Source: JBARCX01 sp049794535 (GTDB lineage Bacteria > Pseudomonadota > Gammaproteobacteria > Xanthomonadales > Rhodanobacteraceae). Taken from it: 22,748 bases of DNA. The notes under the pieces are model-generated. The model was not told the origin of the DNA and searched no databases. It saw only the letters and a program-made list of their open reading frames with translations. Position 1 is the first letter of the stretch; every line of letters starts with the position of its first letter. The stretch covers positions 1 to 22,748 of the forward strand of contig JBARCX010000154.1 in the NCBI GenBank assembly GCA_049794535.1, in the 5' to 3' direction. This document shows, in pieces, positions 14,922-22,748 of the stretch. A program made the position numbers and the translations under genes.

Positions 14922-15818
14922 TTAGCCCGTTTGCTGCGCGAGCAATGCATCCACTTCGTGCAAGACCGGCATGCCGCCCTGTGCACCGAGACGCGACACC
15001 GACAGCGCGGCAGCAGCGCAGGCCTTGCGCACCGCTTGTGGCAGACCTTCGTGCAGGAACACGGCGAGTGCAGCGTTGAAGGTATCGCCGGCACCGGTGC
15101 TATCGACGACATCGACAGTGAAGCCGGCTTGGTGCTGCGGCTCGTCACTCTCGCGATACCACGCACCTTCGGCGCCGCGAGTGAGTACAACGGGGCACGG
15201 AGCGTGCTGCATCAATGCGCGGAAATCCGTACTGGGATCGGCCCCAAGCACGGTCGCCAGTTCGTGCTGATTCGGCGTGAGATAGCGGACCTGACGCAAC
15301 CATTCCGCAGGCAGCGGCTGGGCCGGCGCAGGGTTGAGGATCACGGGTACACCAAGGCGATGGCCAATACGTAGCGTGGCTTCCACCGTTTCCAGTGGAA
15401 TCTCCATTTGCACCAACACGGCATCGGCGCGCGCGAATAATGCGTGGGCGTTACCTACCTGTGCGGGCGTAACGCGTGCGTTCGCTGCGGGCACCACGAT
15501 GATCTGATTCTCGCCATTAGCGACGGTGATCGAGGCGGTACCGCTGTTGCAGTCAGTGAGACGTGCGACGTGTTCGACAGACACCCCTTCGCGCTGCAAT
15601 CCTGCGTACAGCTGATCACCAAAGGCGTCATCACCGAGCGCGCCGATAAGCGCCACTTCAGCACCGAGACGTGCAGCAGCAACGGCTTGATTCGCCCCTT
15701 TGCCGCCGGGAACAGTGAGAAAGCGCTCGCCGAGAAGCGTCTCACCGGCGCCCGCGAAACGCGGTGCCAAGGTGACCAGATCCATGTTGATACTGCCGAC
15801 GACGACGAGACGGGTCAT
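14922..15818 (-). CDS. rbsK: Ribokinase (PfkB family)
   Basis: This enzyme phosphorylates D-ribose at O-5 with ATP, feeding the pentose phosphate pathway. The 298-aa sequence has the PfkB pattern: VVVGSINMDLV at the N-terminus, PGGKGANQA (37-45) in the substrate-binding region, NPAPA (162-166), the Mg/phosphate NxxE motif at Asn183-Glu186, and the anion hole with catalytic base in DSTGAGD (Asp245). These features fit RbsK better than fructokinase or adenosine kinase, although ribokinase-like enzymes with other sugars cannot be excluded. It is convergent with ftsK, with 16 bases between stops, and there is no ribose transporter or rbsD nearby. GAGAG lies upstream of the ATG. Confidence 0.88.
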   Translation of the reverse strand: MTRLVVVGSINMDLVTLAPRFAGAGETLLGERFLTVPGGKGANQAVAAARLGAEVALIGALGDDAFGDQLYAGLQREGVSVEHVARLTDCNSGTASITVANGENQIIVVPAANARVTPAQVGNAHALFARADAVLVQMEIPLETVEATLRIGHRLGVPVILNPAPAQPLPAEWLRQVRYLTPNQHELATVLGADPSTDFRALMQHAPCPVVLTRGAEGAWYRESDEPQHQAGFTVDVVDSTGAGDTFNAALAVFLHEGLPQAVRKACAAAALSVSRLGAQGGMPVLHEVDALLAQQTG

Positions 15819-15843
15819 AAGTGCTCTCTGCGATAAATAACGG

Positions 15844-15877
15844 TTGACCTGCCGAGCTTGGATGCTCGGCAGGTCAA
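15844..15877. repeat. 14-bp perfect inverted repeat between Spy-like gene and rbsK
   Basis: TTGACCTGCCGAGC (15844-15857) and its exact complement (15864-15877) flank a 6-base loop. On the minus strand it follows the Spy-like gene and precedes rbsK, so it may act as a terminator. The downstream bases (CCGTTATTTATC) are only moderately T-rich. An operator role is also possible. Confidence 0.6.
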
Positions 15878-15962
15878 AATGAGAGAGTAAACGTTGAGGC
15901 CGTTTCGGTGTATCGCCGTAAGCGTGCTATTTCAACGCGTCAGCACGAACGTGGAGGATGGC

Positions 15963-16412
15963 TTAGTTGTTCGATGAGTCGGTTGGCGCAGCTGTGCCTT
16001 GACCTTGTTTGCCCTGGCGATGCGTCATCGCGTTCTGCTGCATTTGCGTGTACTTCTGCTGCTGAGCGGGCGTAAACACGCCCTGTAACTGACTTTCACT
16101 GTCCTGTCGAATGCCGCGGATCTTTGCCTTGCGGTCACTTGCTGACAAGGAGTTATCGGCACGCGCAGCCGCCATCTGCTGTTGACGGCCCTGCAGGATC
16201 GGCAGGATCTTTGCCGTCTGCGCGTCAGATAGCCCAAGCTGCTTAGCCAGTCGATTCGCCTGCTTCTGTGGGTCGGGCGCATGCTGCTTGGTGGCATCGG
16301 GCGCACTCGCCGCAGGCGTACTGTCTTGCGCCAGCACGCTGCCGAAGGGTGTGATGGCCAGGATGCTGAGGGCCAGGCCAAACGTGGCTAGACGCAAAGT
16401 CTTTGTCTGCAT
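15963..16412 (-). CDS. Small exported Spy/LTXXQ-like protein
   Basis: This 149-aa protein has a signal peptide (residues 1-28, cleavage after SVLA). The mature part is rich in Gln, Ala and basic residues and predicted helical, with the pattern GLSDAQTAKILPIL and, later, VFTPAQQQKYTQM. The latter is the LTXXQ-type motif of CpxP/Spy periplasmic chaperones, which act in envelope stress. The C-terminus is a low-complexity Gln/Gly/Thr/Ser tail. GGAG lies about 10 bases before the ATG. No Cpx or sigma-E promoter could be recognised in the 213-bp upstream gap (16413-16625), so membership of a stress regulon is unproven. The family assignment rests on motif and architecture only. Confidence 0.7.
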   Translation of the reverse strand: MQTKTLRLATFGLALSILAITPFGSVLAQDSTPAASAPDATKQHAPDPQKQANRLAKQLGLSDAQTAKILPILQGRQQQMAAARADNSLSASDRKAKIRGIRQDSESQLQGVFTPAQQQKYTQMQQNAMTHRQGKQGQGTAAPTDSSNN

Positions 16413-16566
16413 GGTAGAGATCTCCAGTGGATGCGTTGGTCAGTCAAGGCATAACGATGGTGCAGAGATCAGAACGGTAGACATGTGCTTGGCGTTTACG
16501 TAAGAGCGGGGTCGTACAGGATGCGGTTCAGCGAAGTCCTGTCGACAAAGCGAGCGATGCAGATGG

Positions 16567-16610
16567 GAAACCGGGTTGCTCAATCGGTCGGATTCAAGCA
16601 ACCCAGTTTC
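16567..16610. repeat. 14-bp inverted repeat after poxB
   Basis: GAAACCGGGTTGCT (16567-16580) pairs with AGCAACCCAGTTTC (16597-16610), with one G-T pair, around a 16-base loop. It lies 15 bases beyond the poxB stop. No T tract follows on either strand, so it is not a classical intrinsic terminator. It may stabilise the transcript end. Confidence 0.5.
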
Positions 16611-16625
16611 AGAGGAACCTGCGCT

Positions 16626-18365
16626 TTACTCCTTCACATCACCCGTTCGGTCAGCGAAATTGCTGCGGATCAGCTCCACAACGTCTCTGCCCCGTCCGGC
16701 CAGCACTGCCTTGGCCGAGTACAGCGCCGTGTGCAGCACCTGACCGGGTTCGATCTTCGGCGGCATGACCAGTTCATAGCGATTGACCTTGACGTCGAGC
16801 AGCGCCGGTCCTGGCTGGGCCAACAGATCACGCACCGCGGCTTCCAAAGCATCGGCATGTTCGACACGCTGTGCGTGGAAGCCGATCGCTTCGGCCACCT
16901 TGGCAAAGTCCGGGTTCTTCAGATCGGTGTAGCTGTCGAGCAGGCCTTCCACCTTCTGTTCCATCTCGACGAAACCGAGCGAACTGTTGTTGTAGACGAC
17001 GACCTTGATCGGGATGTTCTCCTGGATCGCGGTGAGCAGATCGCCGAGCAGCATCGCGAGGCCGCCATCGCCGCTGAGCGAAATCACCTGACGCTGTGGC
17101 AATCCTTTTTTGATGCCCAGCGCTGAAGGCATCGCATTGGCCATCGTGCCGTGCACCAGGCTGGTCAGCGTGCGACGTTTACCGTTGCTGTGGATATGTC
17201 GCAGCAACCACACCATCGGGCTGCCGCCATCGGCGGTGAAGATCGCATCCTCGTCGGCATGCAGGTCGAGCAAATGGGTGAGGTATTGCGGATGGATCAA
17301 ACCATCCTTGCCCGGTTGCTCCTGCACCGCGAGGTTCTCCAACGTCTGCTGGCGATACTTCAGGCTATTGCGTAGGAAGGCGTGATCCTCGCGCTGCTCC
17401 AGTCGCGGCAGTAGTGCTTCCAGGGTGTGCTTGATGTCGCCCACTACACCGAGATCGATCGGATGACGGCGACCTAGATGCGTCGCCTCATGGTCTATCT
17501 GGATAAGTTTGGCCTCATTCGGATAGAACTGGCTCCAGGCGAAGTCCGCGCCGAGCAACAGCAGCGTGTCGCAGGCATCGATCGCACGGAAACCGGATTC
17601 CATGCCGATGATGCCCGTCATGCCCATGTTGTACGGATTATTTGGCTCGATGAAATCCTTGGCGCGGGAGGTGTGTGCGACCGGCGCCTGGAGCTTCTCC
17701 GCGAGTGCGATGACTTCCTGTTCCGCACCCTCGCAGCCGGAGCCGCAATAAAGCGTCACTCGCTTGCCGGCATTGAGCAGTGCCGCAACCGCATCGAGTT
17801 CGCTATCGGACGGACGCAACACGGGCTGGGGCTGATGCGCGCGGAATGGCAGGCCATCCTCCACTTCCATGTTGGCGACGTCGCCGGGAACAATGATCAC
17901 CGCCGCGCCACGTTTGTTGAGTGCCGCCTGTGCCGCCAGCGCCGTAACGCGACGCGCCTGCGCAGGTGAATGGATATAGCAGCAGAAATGGCTGCAGGTG
18001 TCATAGATGGGTTTGAGATCCACTTCCTGTGGAAAATCCATGCCCATTTCGCTGGTCGCGATCTGGGTGGCGATCAACACTACCGGCGCGCGGTTGCGAT
18101 GCGCCTCGAACAAGCCGTTGATGAAATGCAGGCTGCCCGGTCCGCAGGCACCAGCACAGGCGGTGAGCTCGCCGCTCATCAAGGAGTCGCCGCCTGCCGC
18201 CATCGCGCCGGCTTCCTCATGGCGCATGTGTATCCATTCGATATCGCTGCGACGGATCGCATCGGTGATGTGGTTGAGCGTATCGCCGGCAATGCCGTAG
18301 CAGCGCTTTACGCCGGCTGATTGCAGCGTGTCGACAATGATGTCAGCGACCTTCCGTGTGGCCAT
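16626..18365 (-). CDS. poxB: Pyruvate dehydrogenase (quinone), PoxB type
   Basis: PoxB is a thiamine diphosphate and FAD enzyme that oxidises pyruvate to acetate and CO2 and passes electrons to ubiquinone at the inner membrane. The 579-aa sequence follows E. coli PoxB throughout: the catalytic Glu50 in MRHEEAGAMAA, the CAGACGPGSLHFINGLFEAHRN loop region, and the thiamine-binding GDGGLAMLLGD ending in VVYNNSS. It also has the PoxB-type C-terminus (PPKIEPGQ then AGRGRDVVELIRSNF), the region that mediates lipid binding in the E. coli enzyme. The C-terminus is extended by about eleven residues. AAGGAG lies 7 bases before the ATG. It is divergent from the peptidase gene across 141 bp. Acetolactate synthase is unlikely given the PoxB-like C-terminus. 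Confidence 0.9.
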   Translation of the reverse strand: MATRKVADIIVDTLQSAGVKRCYGIAGDTLNHITDAIRRSDIEWIHMRHEEAGAMAAGGDSLMSGELTACAGACGPGSLHFINGLFEAHRNRAPVVLIATQIATSEMGMDFPQEVDLKPIYDTCSHFCCYIHSPAQARRVTALAAQAALNKRGAAVIIVPGDVANMEVEDGLPFRAHQPQPVLRPSDSELDAVAALLNAGKRVTLYCGSGCEGAEQEVIALAEKLQAPVAHTSRAKDFIEPNNPYNMGMTGIIGMESGFRAIDACDTLLLLGADFAWSQFYPNEAKLIQIDHEATHLGRRHPIDLGVVGDIKHTLEALLPRLEQREDHAFLRNSLKYRQQTLENLAVQEQPGKDGLIHPQYLTHLLDLHADEDAIFTADGGSPMVWLLRHIHSNGKRRTLTSLVHGTMANAMPSALGIKKGLPQRQVISLSGDGGLAMLLGDLLTAIQENIPIKVVVYNNSSLGFVEMEQKVEGLLDSYTDLKNPDFAKVAEAIGFHAQRVEHADALEAAVRDLLAQPGPALLDVKVNRYELVMPPKIEPGQVLHTALYSAKAVLAGRGRDVVELIRSNFADRTGDVKE

Positions 18366-18506
18366 ATTCGATCTCCTTACGTGGGTGAGGCGAGCAACAA
18401 AGGCTCGATTAAATAGCGTGCAGCGCTAAATTCCAGTGAACATAGCGGTGGCATCTATCGCGTTGACGCGTTTTAATCACCGCGTTGTGTTCGAAAGGGG
18501 AAACCC

Positions 18507-20750
18507 ATGCGTGTCCTGTTCCTGCTTGCCCTGATGGCGATTGCTACTCCGACCATGGCCGAAAAACTCACGATAGAACGCATCTTCGATGGCGGCAGCC
18601 TGGCTGGTCCTGCGCCACGCAATCTGCAGATATCGCCGGATAGCGAGCGCGTTACCTTTCTACGCGCGAAGACGGACGACCAATTCCAGCTCGACCTATG
18701 GGAGTACAACCTCAAGGACAAGCGCATGCGGATGTTGGTCGATTCGCGCGTGCTGGAGCCCCATGGCGAACAGTTATCCGATGCCGAGAAAGCACGGCGC
18801 GAGCGTGAGCGCACTGCAGGCCTGCATGGCATCCTCGACTACCAATGGTCACCGGACGGGAAGCAATTGCTGCTGCCGATCGGCGGCAAGCTGTATGTAT
18901 ACGACCTCGCCAGCGGTAAATCGCGTCAGCTCGATACCGGTGATGCCGCGATCGATCCCAAGATTTCGCCAAAGGGGCAATACGTCTCCTACGTGAGCGG
19001 TCAGAACCTGTGGGTGATCGATCTGGCCAGCGGTGTGGCCAAGCAGCTCACCCATGACGGCGGCGACACCGTGCATAACGGCGAAGCCGAATTCGTCGCG
19101 CAGGAAGAAATGGATCGCAGCACCGGCTACTGGTGGGCGCCGGACGACAGCGCCATCGCGTTCGAGCGTTACGATGAGGCCCATGTGCCCGTCACCCGAC
19201 GCTTCGAGATTTATGCCGACCGCACTGATGTGGTGAAGCAGCGCTACCCCTTTGCAGGCGATCCCAACGTACAAGTGAAACTGGGCTTGATTGCACCCAC
19301 CGGGGGCGAAGCGCGCTGGATCGATTTGGAATCGAATCACGCCGCAGTGGATCAGGACATCTACCTCACCCGCGTGCAGTGGTTACCTGACGGCAAACAG
19401 CTCAGTTATCAGCGCATGCCGCGTAATCAGCAACAGCTGGATCTGCAGCTGGTCGACGCGACCACACTGGCGCAGCGCACCCTGCTGACCGAAACCAGCA
19501 ACACCTGGATCAACCTCAACGATGACCTGACCTTTCTCGATAACGACAAAGGCTTTATCTGGGGCAGTGAGCGTACGGGTTTCCATCACTTGTACCTCTA
19601 TGGGCTCGATGGAAAACTCAAGCACGCGATCGATCAAGGCGATTGGCCCATCGACGGCCTGCTTGCCGTCGACGAAACGCATGGCCGGGTTTACGTCAGC
19701 TCCAACCGCGACTTTGTGCCGGATCGACAGATCTATGCGCTCAAGCTCGATGGCAGCGATGCCACAACGCCGAAGCGGATCAGTCAGGGCGCAGGCTCGC
19801 ACGTCGCCGTCTTCGCCAAGGATGCGAGCTTCTACGTCGACACCTTTTCCAATGCCGAGACGCCACCCCAAGTGAGCGTGCATCAGCCGGATGGGCGCTT
19901 CATCGCCTGGATCGAACAGAACAAGCTCGACGAGCAGCATCCGTTCTGGCCTTATCGCGATAGCCTGATCAAGCCTGAATTCGGCACCCTCAAGGCGAGC
20001 GACGGCCAGATCTTGTACTACCGCGTGTATAAGCCGCTGAATTTCGATCCGACTAAGAAATACCCGGTATTCGACACCTACTACGGCGGCCCGGATGTAC
20101 AGCTGGTGGCCGACGGCTGGGGCGACTATTTCAACCAATACATGGCGCAGCAGGGCTTTGTCGTCTTCAGCCTGGACAATCGCGGCATGGCGCGACGTGG
20201 GCATGCGTTCGAAGCACCGATTTACCAGCAGTTCGGCGCGGCCGAAGTCGACGATCAGCTGGTCGGCATCCAGTGGTTGAAGACTCAACCCTGGGTGGAT
20301 GGCAAACGGATCGGTGTCTTCGGCTGGAGCTTCGGCGGTTACCTCACCACCATGTTGCTGGCCAAGGCATCCGATGAGCTGGTCGGCGGTGTAGCGGTCG
20401 CGCCGGTGACCAACTGGAAGCTCTACGACACGTTCTATACCGAGCGTTACCTCGGTCGCCCGCAAGACAACGAAGCCGGTTACACGCGTAGCGCGCCACT
20501 CGCCTGGCTCGATGGCCTCACCGCCAAGCTCTACCTGGTGCATGGCATGGCGGATGACAACGTGCTGTTCCTCAACTCCACCGAGTTGATGGCGGCGTTG
20601 CAGCAGCGCGGTAAGCAGTTCCAGCTGATGACCTACCCCGGCGGCAAGCACGGCTTGAACCTACCCGGTCAACGCAGCCACGTGTATCACCTGATCGACG
20701 ATTTCTTCGAGCAGCAGGTGAAGGGTGCTGCGCCTGCTGTGAGTCCCTGA
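18507..20750 (+). CDS. Exported dipeptidyl peptidase IV (S9B prolyl oligopeptidase family)
   Basis: This serine peptidase removes X-Pro or X-Ala dipeptides from peptide N-termini, probably in the periplasm. Residues 1-18 form a signal peptide (ATPTMA). An eight-bladed-propeller region follows, with the Glu pair of QEEMDRSTGYWWAPDDS (Glu200-Glu201), which in DPP-IV holds the substrate amino terminus. The alpha/beta-hydrolase domain has YYGGPDVQ, nucleophile Ser608 in GWSFGGY, Asp683 in HGMADDNV and His715 in GGKHGL. All catalytic residues are present and the 747-aa length is normal. GGGGA precedes the ATG. The 141-bp gap to poxB must hold divergent promoters, but none matches consensus well. 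Confidence 0.93.
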   Translation: MRVLFLLALMAIATPTMAEKLTIERIFDGGSLAGPAPRNLQISPDSERVTFLRAKTDDQFQLDLWEYNLKDKRMRMLVDSRVLEPHGEQLSDAEKARRERERTAGLHGILDYQWSPDGKQLLLPIGGKLYVYDLASGKSRQLDTGDAAIDPKISPKGQYVSYVSGQNLWVIDLASGVAKQLTHDGGDTVHNGEAEFVAQEEMDRSTGYWWAPDDSAIAFERYDEAHVPVTRRFEIYADRTDVVKQRYPFAGDPNVQVKLGLIAPTGGEARWIDLESNHAAVDQDIYLTRVQWLPDGKQLSYQRMPRNQQQLDLQLVDATTLAQRTLLTETSNTWINLNDDLTFLDNDKGFIWGSERTGFHHLYLYGLDGKLKHAIDQGDWPIDGLLAVDETHGRVYVSSNRDFVPDRQIYALKLDGSDATTPKRISQGAGSHVAVFAKDASFYVDTFSNAETPPQVSVHQPDGRFIAWIEQNKLDEQHPFWPYRDSLIKPEFGTLKASDGQILYYRVYKPLNFDPTKKYPVFDTYYGGPDVQLVADGWGDYFNQYMAQQGFVVFSLDNRGMARRGHAFEAPIYQQFGAAEVDDQLVGIQWLKTQPWVDGKRIGVFGWSFGGYLTTMLLAKASDELVGGVAVAPVTNWKLYDTFYTERYLGRPQDNEAGYTRSAPLAWLDGLTAKLYLVHGMADDNVLFLNSTELMAALQQRGKQFQLMTYPGGKHGLNLPGQRSHVYHLIDDFFEQQVKGAAPAVSP

Positions 20751-20758
20751 AAGCAAAT

Positions 20759-20783
20759 CGCCCGCCGTGATGAGCGGCGGGCG
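20759..20783. terminator. Hairpin between convergent genes, possible bidirectional terminator
   Basis: A 9-bp perfect GC-rich stem, CGCCCGCCG (20759-20767) with CGGCGGGCG (20775-20783), lies just after the peptidase stop and before the stop of the convergent 204-aa gene. Flanking bases are modestly T-rich on both strands (AGCTTTAA and ATTTGCTTT), so it may serve both genes. Confidence 0.6.
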
Positions 20784-20813
20784 GTAGCTTTAACAGGTTG
20801 TTTTACAGCGCTA

Positions 20814-21428
20814 TCAGTGCGCGTGACCCACACCCGAATCGCCTTGTTCCAGCGGCGGCGGCAGGCCTGCGACAGCGAGCAGTGACTGCGCGTAGCCGTC
20901 CTCGATGCTGACGGTGGAAACCTCGTCCCAGCTGAAGAACGATGCCTCGCGCAGCCATTCGGCGTCGGGGCTGATCTCCTGCATGTTGAAGCCGTCTTCT
21001 TCGACGCTGACCAGTCGGCCGATGTAGCAGACCTCGGCCTCTTCCTCGCTATCCACATGCACACCAATCACCGGTGCCATGGCGCCAGCGGCCTGCACGA
21101 CTTCGCGAATGCCATCCAGCGGAAAGCTGCTCAGCGGTTGCGGCCGTAGCTGCTTGAGCTCCAACGCCTTCTGCATGAAGACAGCGTGCTTGTCCGGTGC
21201 TTCCAGCTCGCTGACATCGCGGTGACGCATCACATACATCCCGTCATAGGTGATGCCGTCGCCGACAACCCATAGCAGGAGGAATTCGCGACCAACACCA
21301 CCCACAAAGCCGCAAAAGCTGCCGTGTTCGAGTTCGCCGCGCCATAACCGGATCAGGTGCTGCTTCTGTTGCGCTTCGCGCAACTGTGCTCGCTGGCCGG
21401 TGGTCTTCAGTTCAATGATCTTGCCCAT
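20814..21428 (-). CDS. Unrecognised 204-aa protein downstream of hslU
   Basis: I do not recognise this protein. It has no signal peptide or membrane helix and is acidic in its second half, so it is probably cytoplasmic. Two stretches look alike: residues about 38-91 and about 134-189 each start Gly-rich and beta-like (FCGFVGG; CYIGRLVS), contain a turn with DG, then reach an aromatic segment and a D/E-V-S motif (RDVSELE; DEVSTVS) before a helix. This suggests two copies of a small barrel-like domain joined by a helical linker. It starts 36 bases after the hslU stop on the same strand, so it is probably cotranscribed, but no clear ribosome site precedes its ATG. Link to proteolysis is unproven. 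Confidence 0.8.
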   Translation of the reverse strand: MGKIIELKTTGQRAQLREAQQKQHLIRLWRGELEHGSFCGFVGGVGREFLLLWVVGDGITYDGMYVMRHRDVSELEAPDKHAVFMQKALELKQLRPQPLSSFPLDGIREVVQAAGAMAPVIGVHVDSEEEAEVCYIGRLVSVEEDGFNMQEISPDAEWLREASFFSWDEVSTVSIEDGYAQSLLAVAGLPPPLEQGDSGVGHAH

Positions 21429-21464
21429 TGGCGATATTTTAACCGATGAGGCCTTTCCCCATGT

Positions 21465-22748
21465 TTACAGGATGTAACGTCTAAGATCTTCGTCTTTGAC
21501 GAGTGTTCCCAGGCTTTTATCGACATGTTCGGCGTCAATTAGGTATTTTTCGCCGGATTTGTCAGCAGCCTCGTAGGAGATCTTCTCCAGCAGACGCTCC
21601 ATCACCGTATGCAGGCGACGGGCGCCGATGTTCTCGGTGGTCTCATTGACCTGGAAAGCCACCTCGGCCAGTCGGTCGATGCCCGCATCGGTGAATTCGA
21701 TGGTCACGCCTTCGGTACCGAGTAGCGCAACATACTGTTTGGTCAGCGCGTTATGCGGTTCGCGCAAGATGCGCTTGAAGTCATTCACGCTCAGCGCCGA
21801 CAGCTCCACCCGGATCGGCAAGCGGCCCTGCAGCTCTGGAATCAGGTCCGATGGTTTGGCCAGCGAGAACGCGCCCGAGGCGATGAACAGCATATGGTCG
21901 GTCTTGATCGGGCCGTACTTGGTGGAGACGGTAGAGCCCTCTACCAGTGGCAGCAGGTCGCGCTGCACACCTTCGCGTGATACGCCGGCACCGCCCCATT
22001 CGGAGCGCTGCGCGATCTTGTCGATTTCATCGATGAACACGATGCCGTTCTGTTCGGCGGCGTCCACCGACTGTGCACGGATATCGTCATCGTTGAGCAA
22101 CTTGCCGGCTTCTTCGTCGATCAGCATCGGACGTGCGAGCTTGATCGGCAGCTTGCGCTGCTGCGACTTCGCACCACCCATGCTCTGGAACATCTGGCGT
22201 AGCTGCTGACCCATCTCCTCCATACCTGGAGGCGACATGATCTCGACGCCTACATTCGTGGCGAAATCCAGCTCGATCTCGCGGTCGTCCAGTGCCCCAT
22301 CGCGCAGCTGCTTGCGCAGCTTCTGGCGGGTATCGCTATCGATCGCTGGCGTGGCGGTGTCGTGGCTCCAGTCGGCCGGCGCCTGTCGGCGTGGCAGCAA
22401 GGCATCGAGAATGCGGTCTTCAGCACGGTCTTCGGCCTGTGTACGCACGCGCTTCATTGCCTGCTCACGGGTCAGCTTGTAGGCCACATCGGCCAGGTCG
22501 CGAACAATCGATTCCACATCCTTGCCGACATAGCCCACCTCGGTGAACTTGGTCGCTTCCACCTTCACGAACGGCGCATTCGCCAGCGTGGCCAGGCGGC
22601 GTGCGATTTCGGTCTTGCCGACACCGGTAGGCCCGATCATCAGGATGTTCTTCGGCGTGATCTCGTTGCGCATCGCCGGTTCCAACTGCATGCGGCGCCA
22701 GCGGCTGCGCAGAGCTACCGCCTCGGCGCGCTTGGCGTCGTGCTGGCC
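21465..22748 (-). CDS. hslU: ATP-dependent protease ATPase subunit HslU (runs off right edge)
   Basis: HslU (ClpY) is the AAA+ unfoldase ring that feeds substrates to the HslV peptidase in the cytoplasm. The frame is open to the right edge. The 20 codons at the edge read GQHDAKRAEAVALRSRWRRM, matching the family N-terminus (GQ-x-x-AKR-x-VA-x-ALRNRWRR), so only about 20 residues are missing. Walker A is GPTGVGKTE, the pore loop is VGYVGKDVE, Walker B is VFIDEIDKI, sensor and arginine-finger regions follow (GRLPIRVEL), and the protein ends DLRRYIL, which docks into HslV. The inserted I-domain is present. hslV is expected just upstream, outside the window. The unknown 204-aa gene follows on the same strand. 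Confidence 0.97.
   Translation of the reverse strand, partial: GQHDAKRAEAVALRSRWRRMQLEPAMRNEITPKNILMIGPTGVGKTEIARRLATLANAPFVKVEATKFTEVGYVGKDVESIVRDLADVAYKLTREQAMKRVRTQAEDRAEDRILDALLPRRQAPADWSHDTATPAIDSDTRQKLRKQLRDGALDDREIELDFATNVGVEIMSPPGMEEMGQQLRQMFQSMGGAKSQQRKLPIKLARPMLIDEEAGKLLNDDDIRAQSVDAAEQNGIVFIDEIDKIAQRSEWGGAGVSREGVQRDLLPLVEGSTVSTKYGPIKTDHMLFIASGAFSLAKPSDLIPELQGRLPIRVELSALSVNDFKRILREPHNALTKQYVALLGTEGVTIEFTDAGIDRLAEVAFQVNETTENIGARRLHTVMERLLEKISYEAADKSGEKYLIDAEHVDKSLGTLVKDEDLRRYIL

Noticed and set aside
19383..20651. Long open frame (422 codons) antisense to the dipeptidyl peptidase gene
   Set aside because: It is a shadow of a GC-rich gene with all catalytic residues intact. The antisense product resembles no family I know and has no ribosome site.
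1..22748. Mobile elements, CRISPR, tRNA or rRNA genes, defence islands
   Set aside because: No transposase, integrase, spacer-repeat pattern, cloverleaf or rRNA sequence was recognised on reading both strands. Every sizeable frame is a core or ordinary accessory gene.

Overview
This window is the replication-origin neighbourhood of a bacterial chromosome. It is most likely from a gammaproteobacterium of the Xanthomonadales (Lysobacterales), probably Rhodanobacteraceae (Dyella, Rhodanobacter, Luteibacter and relatives). The reasons are the gene order, a GyrB of gammaproteobacterial length (804 aa), a moderately GC-rich sequence, and a TPR protein plus a TonB-like gene directly beyond gyrB. The family assignment is inference from gene order and remembered protein sequences; no search was run.

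Layout. On the minus strand, running left from about 8.3 kb, are dnaA, dnaN, recF and gyrB, then a secreted TPR-repeat protein and the first 36 codons of a TonB-like energy transducer cut by the left edge. On the plus strand, running right from about 8.4 kb, are rpmH (44 aa), rnpA, yidC, mnmE and an FtsK-type DNA translocase. The right third holds ordinary metabolic and quality-control genes: ribokinase (minus), a small exported Spy/LTXXQ-like protein (minus), PoxB-type pyruvate dehydrogenase (minus), an exported dipeptidyl peptidase IV (plus), an unrecognised 204-aa protein (minus), and hslU (minus), cut by the right edge. No tRNA, rRNA, CRISPR array, insertion sequence or prophage gene was seen. 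No gene-free stretch exceeds 300 bases.

Origin signals. The dnaA-dnaN gap looks like a compact oriC. It holds a T-rich stretch, three TAG trinucleotides, a DnaA box, a full IHF consensus match, and two perfect DnaA boxes further right. The dnaA-rpmH gap carries three more near-consensus DnaA boxes in one orientation at exact 12-bp steps, plus a strong rpmH promoter. Inside recF are two perfect 16-bp parS (ParB-binding) sites 624 bp apart, both reading as Phe-His-Val-Glu in RecF. One abuts the predicted gyrB promoter. The window therefore combines initiation (DnaA, oriC), elongation (beta clamp), repair (RecF), topology (GyrB) and segregation (parS, FtsK).

Other points of interest are a terminator-like hairpin with a T tract inside the 5' part of rnpA, an intrinsic terminator between dnaN and recF, an FtsK protein apparently lacking the usual first membrane helix, the absence of yidD from the rnpA-yidC gap, and a possible internal domain duplication in the 204-aa protein. 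I did not find an obviously new multi-gene system. The novelty is in regulatory and chromosome-organising sequence embedded in core genes.
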